From Faecalimonas sp. (lineage in GTDB: Bacteria > Bacillota > Clostridia > Lachnospirales > Lachnospiraceae): DNA of 45,025 bases. The stretch lies in assembly GCA_020024645.1 (NCBI GenBank), contig JAHHTN010000008.1, forward strand, positions 1 through 45,025, read 5' to 3'. Positions 23,926 through 33,300 of the stretch are shown here, one piece after another (position 1 is the first letter of the stretch; every line of letters begins with the position of its first letter). The notes under the pieces are model-generated. The model saw only the letters and a program-made list of their open reading frames with translations. It had not been told where the DNA came from and ran no database searches. Position numbers and translations under genes: made by a program.

Positions 23926-25961
23926 TGAAAGATGGAATTTTTATAGGGGATCGTTATGAAGTGCTGAGCAAAGTAGGCGCAGGCGGAATGGCGGATGTAT
24001 ACAAAGGAAAAGACCATAAATTAAATCGTTTTGTAGCCATTAAAATTTTGAAAAAGGAATACAGAGAGGATGAACTTTTTGTAAGAAAATTTCAATCTGA
24101 AGCACAAGCCGCAGCTGGGCTTATGCACCCGAACATTGTTAATGTATACGATGTTGGTGAAGAAAGTGGATTATACTATATGGTTATGGAACTTGTAGAA
24201 GGTATTACGCTGAAAGATTATATTACAAAGAAAGGCGTTTTATCTCCAAAAGAAGTCATTAGTATTGCTATTCAGGTAGCAAATGGAATTGAGGCAGCAC
24301 ATTTGCACAATATTGTTCATAGAGATATCAAACCACAGAATATTATGATTTCCAAAGAGGGAAAAGTAAAGGTGACGGATTTTGGTATTGCAAAGGCAAC
24401 ATCATCGAATACAATTAGTACAAATGCGCTAGGTTCCGTACATTATACTTCTCCAGAACAAGCAAGAGGTGGTTTCAGTGACTTTAAAAGTGATATTTAC
24501 TCCCTTGGTATAACCATGTACGAGATGGTAACAGGACATCTTCCATTTGATGGAGATACAGCTGTTTCTATTGCGATTAAACATTTGCAGGAAGAAATTA
24601 CGCCACCTTCAGAATATGTGGAAGATATTCCGTTTAGTTTAGAACAAATTATTCTAAAATGTACGCAAAAAAGTTCGGATAGAAGATATCAGGATATTGC
24701 TTCTTTGAAAGAAGATTTAAAACATTCTCTTGTAGATCCAGATGGGGATTTTGTTGTTATTGGACCTATGCGAGTGATGGACGAAACGGTGATGTTCAAT
24801 GCTGATGATGTTCGTAAAGCGAAAAGAGATATCCCATATGACGAAGATGAGTTTTCGGAAGATGAAGATTTTGATGAGTATGATGATTTTGAAGACGACG
24901 ATGATTATGACAGAAAAGGTCGCAAGAAGAATGATGATGTGAATCCGAAAATGGCAAAAATGATGAAGATATTAACAATTGTAGCAGTTGTGATTATTGC
25001 ATTTATTGTTGTGTTTATCATAGGAAAAGCGACAGGACTTTTGAAATTCGGTCCATCTATTCACCTAGAAGATGATGCAGATAAAAATGCAAAAGTGAAA
25101 GTTCCGGATTTAAGAGGAATGACAGAAGATGAAGCAAGCAAAGTGTTGAAAAATAAAAAATATGAAATGAAATTAGTTGTAGAATCTGAAGAAGAATCAA
25201 CAACATATGAAAAAGGTCAGATTATCAAACAGACTCCAGGAGCAAACAAAGAAGCAAAGAAAAAATCGGTGATAAAAGTTGTGATTAGTTCTGGAAAAAA
25301 AGAGCAAACAAAAGTTATTCCTGATGTATCTGGAAAAGATCAAAGAGAAGCATTACGAATATTGAATGAAGTTGGATTTACGAATGTACGAGTAGATACT
25401 TCAAAATTTGAAACGAGTTCTGAATATCAACAGGATGAAGTTATTAGAACAGAGCCTTCGGCTAACTCGGAGGTGGCATTAGATGAAGAAATCAATTTGA
25501 TTGTTAGTTTAGGTGAAGACAAACCAGAAATTCCAAATGTTATTGGTATGACACAATCAAGTGCAGTTGCAGCATTGAAAGCAAAAGGAATTGAAGTTTC
25601 TGTAGAAGAAGATTACAGTGATAATACAGAAAAAGGAAAAGTATTTTATCAGAGCAAACGTGCCGGTTCTCGTGTGACAAAGGGAAGTACAATTGTGATT
25701 CGTGTAAGCAAAGGGAAAAAGCAAACGGAAGTTACAGTTCCCGATATTATTGGAAAATCAAAAACATATGCAAAAAACAGTTTGGAATCTCAGCAGTTAG
25801 GGTACAGAGAAGTATATCAAAATAGTGATTTGCCAAAAGATACGGTTATTTCCTGTGAGCCGGGTTCGGGTAAAAATGTTGTACAGGGAACAACTGTCAC
25901 AGTTTATATTAGTAGAGGACCTGCGACAGATAATGGTACAGGACCAGAGTCAGCCAATTAA
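23925..25961 (+). CDS. pknB: PASTA-domain Ser/Thr protein kinase PknB/PrkC
   Basis: This 678-residue membrane kinase links cell-wall state to phosphorylation. The cytoplasmic kinase domain (about 11-275) has the glycine loop VGAGGMADVYKG, Lys40, HRDIKPQN and TDFGIAKA. A strongly acidic juxtamembrane linker (about 305-335, mostly Asp and Glu) precedes one membrane segment (about 347-370). Outside are four PASTA repeats (beginning near residues 387, 463, 535 and 601), each with a V/IPD/N-start; these bind muropeptides or lipid II in related kinases. It overlaps prpC by one base and lies upstream of rsgA, a known ribosome-assembly partner in this gene order. Confidence 0.97.
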   Translation: MKDGIFIGDRYEVLSKVGAGGMADVYKGKDHKLNRFVAIKILKKEYREDELFVRKFQSEAQAAAGLMHPNIVNVYDVGEESGLYYMVMELVEGITLKDYITKKGVLSPKEVISIAIQVANGIEAAHLHNIVHRDIKPQNIMISKEGKVKVTDFGIAKATSSNTISTNALGSVHYTSPEQARGGFSDFKSDIYSLGITMYEMVTGHLPFDGDTAVSIAIKHLQEEITPPSEYVEDIPFSLEQIILKCTQKSSDRRYQDIASLKEDLKHSLVDPDGDFVVIGPMRVMDETVMFNADDVRKAKRDIPYDEDEFSEDEDFDEYDDFEDDDDYDRKGRKKNDDVNPKMAKMMKILTIVAVVIIAFIVVFIIGKATGLLKFGPSIHLEDDADKNAKVKVPDLRGMTEDEASKVLKNKKYEMKLVVESEEESTTYEKGQIIKQTPGANKEAKKKSVIKVVISSGKKEQTKVIPDVSGKDQREALRILNEVGFTNVRVDTSKFETSSEYQQDEVIRTEPSANSEVALDEEINLIVSLGEDKPEIPNVIGMTQSSAVAALKAKGIEVSVEEDYSDNTEKGKVFYQSKRAGSRVTKGSTIVIRVSKGKKQTEVTVPDIIGKSKTYAKNSLESQQLGYREVYQNSDLPKDTVISCEPGSGKNVVQGTTVTVYISRGPATDNGTGPESAN

Positions 25962-25972
25962 GAGTAGGAAAA

Positions 25973-26854
25973 ATGATGCAGGGGAAAATTATAAAAGGAA
26001 TTGCCGGATTCTACTACGTTCACGTAGTAGAATTTGGCGTTTATGAATGCAAAGCAAAAGGAGCGTTTCGCAGAGAAAAAATAAAACCACTTGTGGGAGA
26101 TAATGTAGAGATAAATGTATTAAATGAAGAAAAAAAACTTGGAAATATAGTGAAAGTATTGCCAAGAGAGAATGAACTGATTCGTCCAGCGGTGGCCAAT
26201 ATTGATCAAGCTCTTGTTGTGTTTGCTATTACAAAGCCCAAACCTCATTTCAATTTGTTAGACAGGTTTCTTGTGATGATGGAAAGTAAAAAGATTCCTA
26301 TTATATTATGTTTTAACAAAAAAGATATTGCTGGGCAGGAAGAAATTCAGGAATTAGAAAAAATTTATGAGTCTTGTGGTTATCGAGTGATTTTTACAAG
26401 CGCCAAAGAGGAAGAGAATATAAAACTTGTGAAAGAAGTACTAAAAGGAAAGCTGACCGCTGTTGCTGGTCCTTCGGGAGTTGGAAAATCATCTCTAATT
26501 AATTTGTTGCAATCAGGAATTCAAATGGAGACGGGAAGTATTAGTGAAAAAATTGAGAGAGGAAAACATACTACACGTCATTCAGAATTAATTCCAATTG
26601 ATGACACATCTTATATTATGGATACGCCTGGATTTAGTTCTCTTTATGTAAATGCATTTGAAAAAGAAGAACTAAAATACTACTTTCCAGAATTCGAACA
26701 GTATGAAGGAGTGTGTAAGTTTAATGGATGCGACCATATTCATGAGCCAAACTGCATGGTGAAACAGGCTGTAGAAGAAGGAAAAATCCATAAAGTGAGA
26801 TATGAAAATTATGTGGAAATGTATAAAGAATTACAGGAGAAAAGGAGATACTAA
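25973..26854 (+). CDS. rsgA: Ribosome small-subunit biogenesis GTPase RsgA
   Basis: This 293-residue circularly permuted GTPase helps 30S maturation. An N-terminal OB-fold (about 1-65) is followed by motif G4 (CFNKKD), then G1 (AGPSGVGKSSLINLL) and G3 (DTPGFSS), the reversed order typical of RsgA. The C-terminal zinc-binding domain has CKFNGCDHIHEPNC. The first codons are ATG ATG; either could be used. It follows pknB by eleven bases. A perfect inverted repeat (26008-26033) lies in codons 12-21 and could form a stable hairpin in the mRNA. Confidence 0.96.
   Translation: MMQGKIIKGIAGFYYVHVVEFGVYECKAKGAFRREKIKPLVGDNVEINVLNEEKKLGNIVKVLPRENELIRPAVANIDQALVVFAITKPKPHFNLLDRFLVMMESKKIPIILCFNKKDIAGQEEIQELEKIYESCGYRVIFTSAKEEENIKLVKEVLKGKLTAVAGPSGVGKSSLINLLQSGIQMETGSISEKIERGKHTTRHSELIPIDDTSYIMDTPGFSSLYVNAFEKEELKYYFPEFEQYEGVCKFNGCDHIHEPNCMVKQAVEEGKIHKVRYENYVEMYKELQEKRRY
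26008..26033. repeat. Perfect 12-base inverted repeat inside rsgA
   Basis: ATTCTACTACGT (26008-26019) and ACGTAGTAGAAT (26022-26033) are perfect inverted arms separated by only two bases. It falls in the coding sequence for the FYYVHVVEF segment near the rsgA start. There is no T-run after it. It could fold as an RNA hairpin 35 bases after the start codon or be a protein-binding palindrome. Confidence 0.6.
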
Positions 26855-26856
26855 TA

Positions 26857-27519
26857 ATGAAATATATATTGGCACCGTCTATATTAGCGGCAGATTTTAA
26901 AAAGTTGGGAGAAGAAATTCGGGCAACAGAAGAAAATGGAGCAGAATATCTCCATTTTGATGTTATGGACGGATTGTTTGTACCAAGTATTTCCTTTGGG
27001 ATGCCTGTATTGCAATCAATCAAGAGTTGTACGAATCAAGTGATTGATGCTCACTTGATGATAAATGAGCCGATTCGTTATGTAGAAGCGTTTCAAAAAG
27101 CGGGGGCAGATTTAATTACTATTCATTTAGAAGCTTGTGAAGATGTGCATAAAACGATAAAAAAAATTAAAGAGTGTGGAATGAAAGTAGGAGTTTCTAT
27201 TTGTCCAGACACACCAGTATCTGCTTTGGAAGAATATGTAAATGAAGTTGACATGATCTTGATTATGTCAGTACATCCTGGATTTGGTGGGCAAAAATTT
27301 ATCGAAGAATCTTTGACAAAAATTCGTATGACAAGAGAAATGCTTAACAGATATGGCTTGGAAACAGATATTCAGGTTGATGGTGGTATTTATACATCAA
27401 ATATCGAAAATGTACTAAATGCAGGCGCAAATATTATTGTTGCTGGTTCAGCTGTTTTCAAGGGAGATGCAAAGGAAAATACGAAAGAATTTATGGAGAT
27501 TTTGAATAAATATGAATAA
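26857..27519 (+). CDS. rpe: Ribulose-phosphate 3-epimerase
   Basis: This 220-residue TIM-barrel enzyme interconverts ribulose-5-phosphate and xylulose-5-phosphate in the pentose phosphate pathway. Key blocks are LAPSILAADFKKLGEE, HFDVMDGLFVPSISFG (metal-binding His and Asp), DAHLMI, MSVHPGFGGQKFI and QVDGGIY, with the phosphate-binding INVAGSAVF-like end. It starts two bases after rsgA and overlaps thiN by eight bases. Length is normal. Confidence 0.97.
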   Translation: MKYILAPSILAADFKKLGEEIRATEENGAEYLHFDVMDGLFVPSISFGMPVLQSIKSCTNQVIDAHLMINEPIRYVEAFQKAGADLITIHLEACEDVHKTIKKIKECGMKVGVSICPDTPVSALEEYVNEVDMILIMSVHPGFGGQKFIEESLTKIRMTREMLNRYGLETDIQVDGGIYTSNIENVLNAGANIIVAGSAVFKGDAKENTKEFMEILNKYE

Positions 27520-28171
27520 ACGAGCGATGATTGTAAGCGGAGGTATGATTCAAGAAGAATTTGTGGCTGCGAAATTGGAAGAATTGAAATATGATGTTCT
27601 TATTGGAGTGGATAGAGGAGTAGAGTTTTTATATCGAAAGCATATAAAACCAGATTATATTGTTGGGGATTTTGATAGCCTTTCGGAAGAGATAGTGCAG
27701 TTTTATCAAAAAAATACAGATGTTTTTATAAGAAAATTCAATCCAGAAAAAGATTTTTCAGATACAGAAATTGCAGTTCGGCAAGCTATAGAATTAAATT
27801 GTGAGGAAATTATCTTGTTAGGGGCAACTGGAAATCGTATAGATCATGTTCTTGCTAATATTCAAGTGTTAACCATTCCTCATAAAGAAGGAATACATGA
27901 AGAAATTATTGATGAAAATAATAGAATTTATCTTATAGAGAATGAAGGTGTATTAGAAAAATCAAAAATGTATGGAAAATATTTTTCAGTATTTCCATTA
28001 GACGGATGTATAGAAAAGTTTTCTATTACGGGAGCGAAATATCCGTTACACAATCATAGATTATGTCCATATGACAGTTTATGTGTTAGTAATCAAGCGC
28101 AGGAAGAAAAAGTGCAAATAACATTTTCTGAGGGAATTGTTATTCTAATAGAAGCAAAAGAAGAAAACTAG
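27512..28171 (+). CDS. thiN: Thiamine pyrophosphokinase
   Basis: This 219-residue enzyme makes thiamine pyrophosphate from thiamine and ATP. Diagnostic blocks are GVDRGVEFLYRKHIKPDYIV followed by GDFDSLS, the FNPEKDFSDTEIAV motif and LLGATGNRIDHVLANI. The C-terminal beta-domain (from about residue 140) binds thiamine. The start overlaps rpe by eight bases. Its product is the cofactor of the PFOR encoded further downstream. Confidence 0.95.
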   Translation: MNKRAMIVSGGMIQEEFVAAKLEELKYDVLIGVDRGVEFLYRKHIKPDYIVGDFDSLSEEIVQFYQKNTDVFIRKFNPEKDFSDTEIAVRQAIELNCEEIILLGATGNRIDHVLANIQVLTIPHKEGIHEEIIDENNRIYLIENEGVLEKSKMYGKYFSVFPLDGCIEKFSITGAKYPLHNHRLCPYDSLCVSNQAQEEKVQITFSEGIVILIEAKEEN

Positions 28172-28201
28172 AAAATAAAATGAAGGCGAGGATAAAGTAA
28201 A

Positions 28202-29299
28202 ATGAAATTAGGAATTGTGGGATTACCAAACGTAGGAAAAAGTACATTATTCAATTCCCTAACAAAAGCGGGAGCAGAATCAGCAAACTATCCATTTTGT
28301 ACAATTGATCCAAATGTTGGAGTGGTAACTGTACCGGATAAGAGATTAGATGTTTTGGGGGAAATGTATCAAACAAAAAAAATTGTTCCAGCTGCTATTG
28401 AATTTGTAGATATTGCTGGTCTTGTAAAAGGTGCATCAAAAGGTGAAGGGCTTGGGAATCAATTTTTGGCAAATATTCGCGAAGTAGATGCGATTGTGCA
28501 TGTTGTGCGTTGCTTTGAAGATAGCAATATTGTCCATGTAGACGGTAATATTGCACCTCTGCGTGATATTGAAACGATTAATTTAGAATTAATATTTTCG
28601 GATATTGAAATTTTAGAAAGAAGAATTGCAAAAGCAGTAAAAGTAGCAAGAAACGATAAGACAGTTGCAAAAGAACTGGCTCTTTTAGAACGTTTAAAAG
28701 CATATTTAGAAGAAGGAAATATGGCGCGTAGCTTTGAAATGGAAGATGATGAGGAATTAGAATGGCTTGAAAGTTACAACCTTCTCACATATAAACCAGT
28801 AATTTTTGCTGCAAATGTAGCAGAAGACGATTTGGCAAATGATGCAGCAGACAATGAAGGTGTTTGTGCAGTGCGTGAGTATGCACAGAAAGAAAATTGT
28901 GAAGTGTTTGTTGTATGTGCACAGATTGAACAAGAAATTGCAGAACTGGATGATGATGAAAAGAAAATGTTCTTAGAAGACTTAGGGTTAGAAGAATCTG
29001 GATTAGAAAAATTGATTCGTGCAAGTTATAGTTTATTGGGGTTAATTAGTTATTTGACAGCAGGAGAACCTGAAGTTCGTGCATGGACAATTAAAAAAGG
29101 AACAAAAGCTCCACAGGCAGCCGGAAAAATTCATACAGATTTTGAAAGAGGATTTATTCGTGCAGAAATTGTAAGTTATGATGATTTGATGGAATGTGGT
29201 ACGTATACTGCTGCGAAAGAAAAGGGGCTTGTTCGTTTAGAGGGAAAAGAATACGTTGTAAAAGATGGTGATATTATATTATTTAGATTCAATGTATAG
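28202..29299 (+). CDS. ychF: Universally conserved P-loop ATPase YchF/Ola1
   Basis: This 365-residue OBG-family protein binds ribosomes and prefers ATP over GTP. It has the P-loop GLPNVGKSTLFNSL (7-20), the G3 segment DIAGLVKGASKGEGLGNQFL, a non-canonical G4 region (FAANVAEDD instead of NKxD, typical for this family), a coiled-coil insertion, and a C-terminal TGS domain ending in DGDIILFRFNV. AAGGCGAGGA upstream gives the ribosome site. Thirty bases separate it from thiN, the widest gap in this run. Confidence 0.97.
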   Translation: MKLGIVGLPNVGKSTLFNSLTKAGAESANYPFCTIDPNVGVVTVPDKRLDVLGEMYQTKKIVPAAIEFVDIAGLVKGASKGEGLGNQFLANIREVDAIVHVVRCFEDSNIVHVDGNIAPLRDIETINLELIFSDIEILERRIAKAVKVARNDKTVAKELALLERLKAYLEEGNMARSFEMEDDEELEWLESYNLLTYKPVIFAANVAEDDLANDAADNEGVCAVREYAQKENCEVFVVCAQIEQEIAELDDDEKKMFLEDLGLEESGLEKLIRASYSLLGLISYLTAGEPEVRAWTIKKGTKAPQAAGKIHTDFERGFIRAEIVSYDDLMECGTYTAAKEKGLVRLEGKEYVVKDGDIILFRFNV

Positions 29300-29320
29300 A
29301 AGATAAGCGGGGATAAGAGT

Positions 29321-30238
29321 ATGGATAAGATGATTAGTTTCCCTAATTTAAATATTTATTGGGAAAATGTAGGGGAAAACATAAATTTATTTGGGATTGA
29401 AATCACATATTTTGGAATTTTGCTTGGAGTTGCAATTTTATTGGGGGTTGTCCTTACTATGTGGTTGGCTCATAGAAGTGGTCAAGAAGCAGAAGAGTAT
29501 TTAACACTTTCTATATTTGTTATAATTTTTGGTGTGATTGGTGCAAGAGTATATTATGTACTTTTTGGCTTGGAACAATTTGAGGGAAATTGGGTGAAGA
29601 TTTTCAATATTCGTTCTGGAGGATTGGCGTTTTACGGAGCACTAATAGCAGGAGTAATAACAGTTTTTATTTATTGTAAAAGGCAAGGACTTATTGTTTG
29701 GAAAGTTTTAGATACGATTGTTCCAGCATTACTTATTGGACAGATTTTAGGAAAGTTAGGGAACTTTTTTAATCGAGAAGCCTTTGGAGAGTATACAGAT
29801 GGAATTTTTTCTATGCAGTTACCGATTGATTCAGTTAGAGCTATGGATGTAACTGAAAAAATGCGTCAGAATGTAGAAAAGATAGATGGAGTGAATATGA
29901 TTCGAGTTAGTCCATCATTTTTATATGAAATTATACTTTGCTTGATTATTTTAATTGGACTTCTAATTTATCAGAGATTTGAGGTATATAAAGGAGAAAT
30001 TTTCCTTCTTTATGTTATTAGTTATGGCGCAGGAAGATTTTTCATAGAAAGTGGAAGAGTGGACAAATTAAAAACACTTATTTTTGATTTGCCTGTTTCA
30101 CAAGTTGTAGCAGTTTTATCCGTTGTTATAGCGATGGGGCTTCTTGGTATTACGTATAAATCGGGAGATGGACAAGGGAGAGGAATTTCTCGAATGAAAT
30201 CAAAAAAGAAAAAAACAAAATTAAGATTTTCAAAATAA
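29321..30238 (+). CDS. lgt: Prolipoprotein diacylglyceryl transferase
   Basis: This 305-residue polytopic membrane enzyme attaches diacylglycerol to the lipobox cysteine of lipoproteins. It shows about seven membrane segments, and the signature GKLGNFFNREAFGEYT (about 145-160) with its conserved Asn and Glu. GARVYYVLF and SYGAGRFFIESGR are other conserved blocks. A very basic tail (KSKKKKTKLR) ends the protein. It closes the co-directional run that starts at clpB and is followed by a strong terminator. Confidence 0.95.
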   Translation: MDKMISFPNLNIYWENVGENINLFGIEITYFGILLGVAILLGVVLTMWLAHRSGQEAEEYLTLSIFVIIFGVIGARVYYVLFGLEQFEGNWVKIFNIRSGGLAFYGALIAGVITVFIYCKRQGLIVWKVLDTIVPALLIGQILGKLGNFFNREAFGEYTDGIFSMQLPIDSVRAMDVTEKMRQNVEKIDGVNMIRVSPSFLYEIILCLIILIGLLIYQRFEVYKGEIFLLYVISYGAGRFFIESGRVDKLKTLIFDLPVSQVVAVLSVVIAMGLLGITYKSGDGQGRGISRMKSKKKKTKLRFSK

Positions 30239-30301
30239 AAAAAGTCTAGTGATTGTGTTATTGTTTCCTAAAAGGAACAAATAATCACTAGACTTTTATT
30301 T
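30239..30301. terminator. Strong bidirectional terminator after lgt
   Basis: AAAAGTCTAGTGATT (30240-30254) and AATCACTAGACTTTT (30283-30297) pair perfectly over fifteen positions; the loop contains a further stem (TTGTTTCC against GGAACAA with one bulge). TTTTATTTTT follows on the plus strand and the A-run before the stem provides a T-run for the minus strand. It ends the clpB-lgt run. Confidence 0.92.
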
Positions 30302-30317
30302 TTCATGGGATTATAAT
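30289..30317 (+). promoter_or_regulatory. Promoter of the PFOR gene
   Basis: TAGACT (30289-30294), a 17-base spacer and a perfect TATAAT (30312-30317) form a sigma-A-type promoter. The -35 box lies inside the 3' arm of the preceding terminator. AAGGAGG precedes the ATG at 30363. Confidence 0.7.
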
Positions 30318-30362
30318 ATGGATATATGTAAAAATTCAAAAAATTTGAAGGAGGACAAATCA

Positions 30363-33300
30363 ATGGGAAGAAAAATGAAAACCATGGATGGTAATCATGC
30401 AGCAGCACACGCTTCGTATGCTTTTACTGACGTCGCTGCTATTTACCCAATTACACCTTCATCCGTTATGGCGGAAGCTACAGATGAATGGGCTACTCAA
30501 GGTAGAACAAATATTTTTGGACAAACAGTTCAAGTTACAGAAATGCAATCAGAAGCAGGAGCTGCAGGTACTGTACACGGTTCTTTAGCAGCAGGTGCTT
30601 TGACAACAACATACACAGCATCTCAGGGATTATTGCTTATGATTCCTAATTTATACAAAATTGCAGGTGAACAATTACCAGGTGTATTTAACGTATCAGC
30701 TCGTGCTTTAGCAAGTCATGCGTTATCTATTTTTGGTGATCACTCAGATGTTTATGCTTGTCGCCAGACAGGTTGTGCAATGCTTTGTGAATCAAGTGTG
30801 CAGGAAGTTATGGACTTAACACCAGTTGCGCATCTTTCGGCAATTAAAGGAAAGATTCCGTTTATCAATTTCTTTGATGGATTCAGAACTTCTCATGAAA
30901 TTCAGAAAATTGAAACATGGGACTATGAAGATTTAAAGGATATGGCAGATATGGATGCAATTGATGCGTTTAGAAAACACGCTTTAAATCCAAATCATCC
31001 ATGCCAGAGAGGTTCGGCTCAGAACCCAGATATTTTCTTCCAAGCAAGAGAGGCTTGTAATCCATATTATGATGCAATGCCTGCAATCGTACAGGAATAT
31101 ATGGATAAAGTAAATGAAAAGATTGGAACAAATTATAAATTATTTAATTACTATGGTGCAGAAGATGCAGAACATATTATTGTAGCTATGGGTTCTGTAT
31201 GTGATACTATTGATGAAACAATTGATTATTTAATGGCAGCAGGACGTAAAGTGGGTGTTGTTAAAGTTCGTCTTTATAGACCATTTAGTGCAGAAGCATT
31301 AGTAAAAGCAATTCCTGATTCTGTAAAACAAATTACAGTTCTTGATAGAACAAAAGAACCTGGAGCGCTTGGAGAACCATTATACTTAGATGTTGTGGCT
31401 GCATTAAAAGGAACAAAATTTGATGCAATACCAGTATTTACAGGACGTTATGGATTGGGCTCTAAAGATACAACACCAGCTCAGATTGTTGCAGTATATA
31501 ATAACAGTGAAAAACAGAAATTTACAATTGGTATTGTAGATGATGTGACAAACTTATCGTTAGAAGTTGGTGCGCCATTAGTTACAACTCCTGAAGGGAC
31601 AATTAACTGTAAATTCTGGGGACTTGGTGCTGACGGTACTGTAGGGGCGAATAAAAACTCAATTAAGATTATTGGTGATAATACAGATATGTATGCGCAG
31701 GCATATTTTGATTATGATTCTAAAAAATCGGGTGGTGTAACAATGTCACACCTTCGTTTTGGTAAGAGTCCAATTAAATCAACATATTTGATTAAACAAG
31801 CTAATTTTGTTGCCTGTCATAACCCATCTTATGTTAATAAATATAATATGGTTCAGGAATTAGTAGACGGTGGTACATTCCTATTGAACTGTCCATGGGA
31901 TATGGAAGGTTTGGAAAAACATTTACCAGGACAAGTAAAAGCGTTTATTGCAAATCACAATATTAAACTTTATGTAATTGATGGTATTAAAATTGGAAAA
32001 GAAATTGGACTTGGTGGACGTATTAATACAGTTCTTCAGTCAGCATTCTTTAAACTTGCAAATATTATTCCAGAAGCTCATGCTATCGAATTGATGAAAG
32101 CAGCAGCAAAAGCTTCTTATGGTAAGAAAGGTGACAAGATCGTTCAAATGAACTATGATGCCATCGAGGCAGGTGCAAAACAGGTAGTAGAAATTAAAGT
32201 TCCAGAAACTTGGAAAAACGCAGAAGATGAAGGTTTATTCACACCAGAAGTAAAAGGTGGAAAACCAGAAGTTGTAGATTTTGTTAAAAATATTCAAGCA
32301 AAAGTAAATGCACAAGAAGGAAATACACTTCCAGTATCTGCATTTACAGAATATGTTGATGGATCCACACCATCAGGTACAGCGGCTTATGAAAAACGTG
32401 GTATTGCAGTAGATATTCCAGTATGGAAATCAGAAAACTGTATCCAATGTAACCGTTGTGCTTATGTATGTCCTCATGCAGTTATTCGTCCAGTAGCATT
32501 AACAGAGGAAGAAGTAGCAAAAGCACCAGAAGGACTTGAAACAATCGATATGATTGGTATGCCAGGATTGAAATTTACAATGACTGTATCTGCATATGAC
32601 TGTACAGGATGTGGTTCATGTGCAAATGTATGTCCTGGTAAGAAGGGTGCAAAAGCACTTGTAATGGAAAATATGGAAGCAAATGAAGGAAAACAAGACT
32701 TCTTTGACTATGGAAGAGAAATTCCTGTGAAACCTGAAGTAGTTGCTAAGTTTAAAGAAACTACAGTAAAAGGAAGCCAATTTAAACAACCATTACTTGA
32801 GTTCTCAGGAGCATGTGCTGGTTGTGGAGAAACTCCATATGCAAAATTAGTTACACAGTTATTTGGTGATAGAATGTATATTGCAAATGCAACAGGTTGT
32901 TCTTCAATTTGGGGTAACTCTTCACCATCTACACCATATACAGTAAATGAAAAAGGACAAGGTCCTGCATGGTCTAACTCTTTATTTGAAGACAATGCTG
33001 AGTTTGGTTATGGTATGTTATTAGCACAAAAAGCATTGAGAAATGGATTGAAAGCGAAAATAGAAAAATTAGTTGAAAGCGGAGACAATGAAGCGGTTGT
33101 TGCAGCAGGTAAAGAATGGTTAGAAACATTTAATTGTGGAGCAACAAATGGAACAGCAACAGATAATTTAATTGTTGCGTTAGAAAACTGTGATTGTGGA
33201 TGTGAGTTAAGAAAAGATATCTTAAATAATAAAGATTTCTTAGCAAAAAAATCACAATGGATCTTTGGTGGAGACGGTTGGGCTTATGATATCGGATTTG

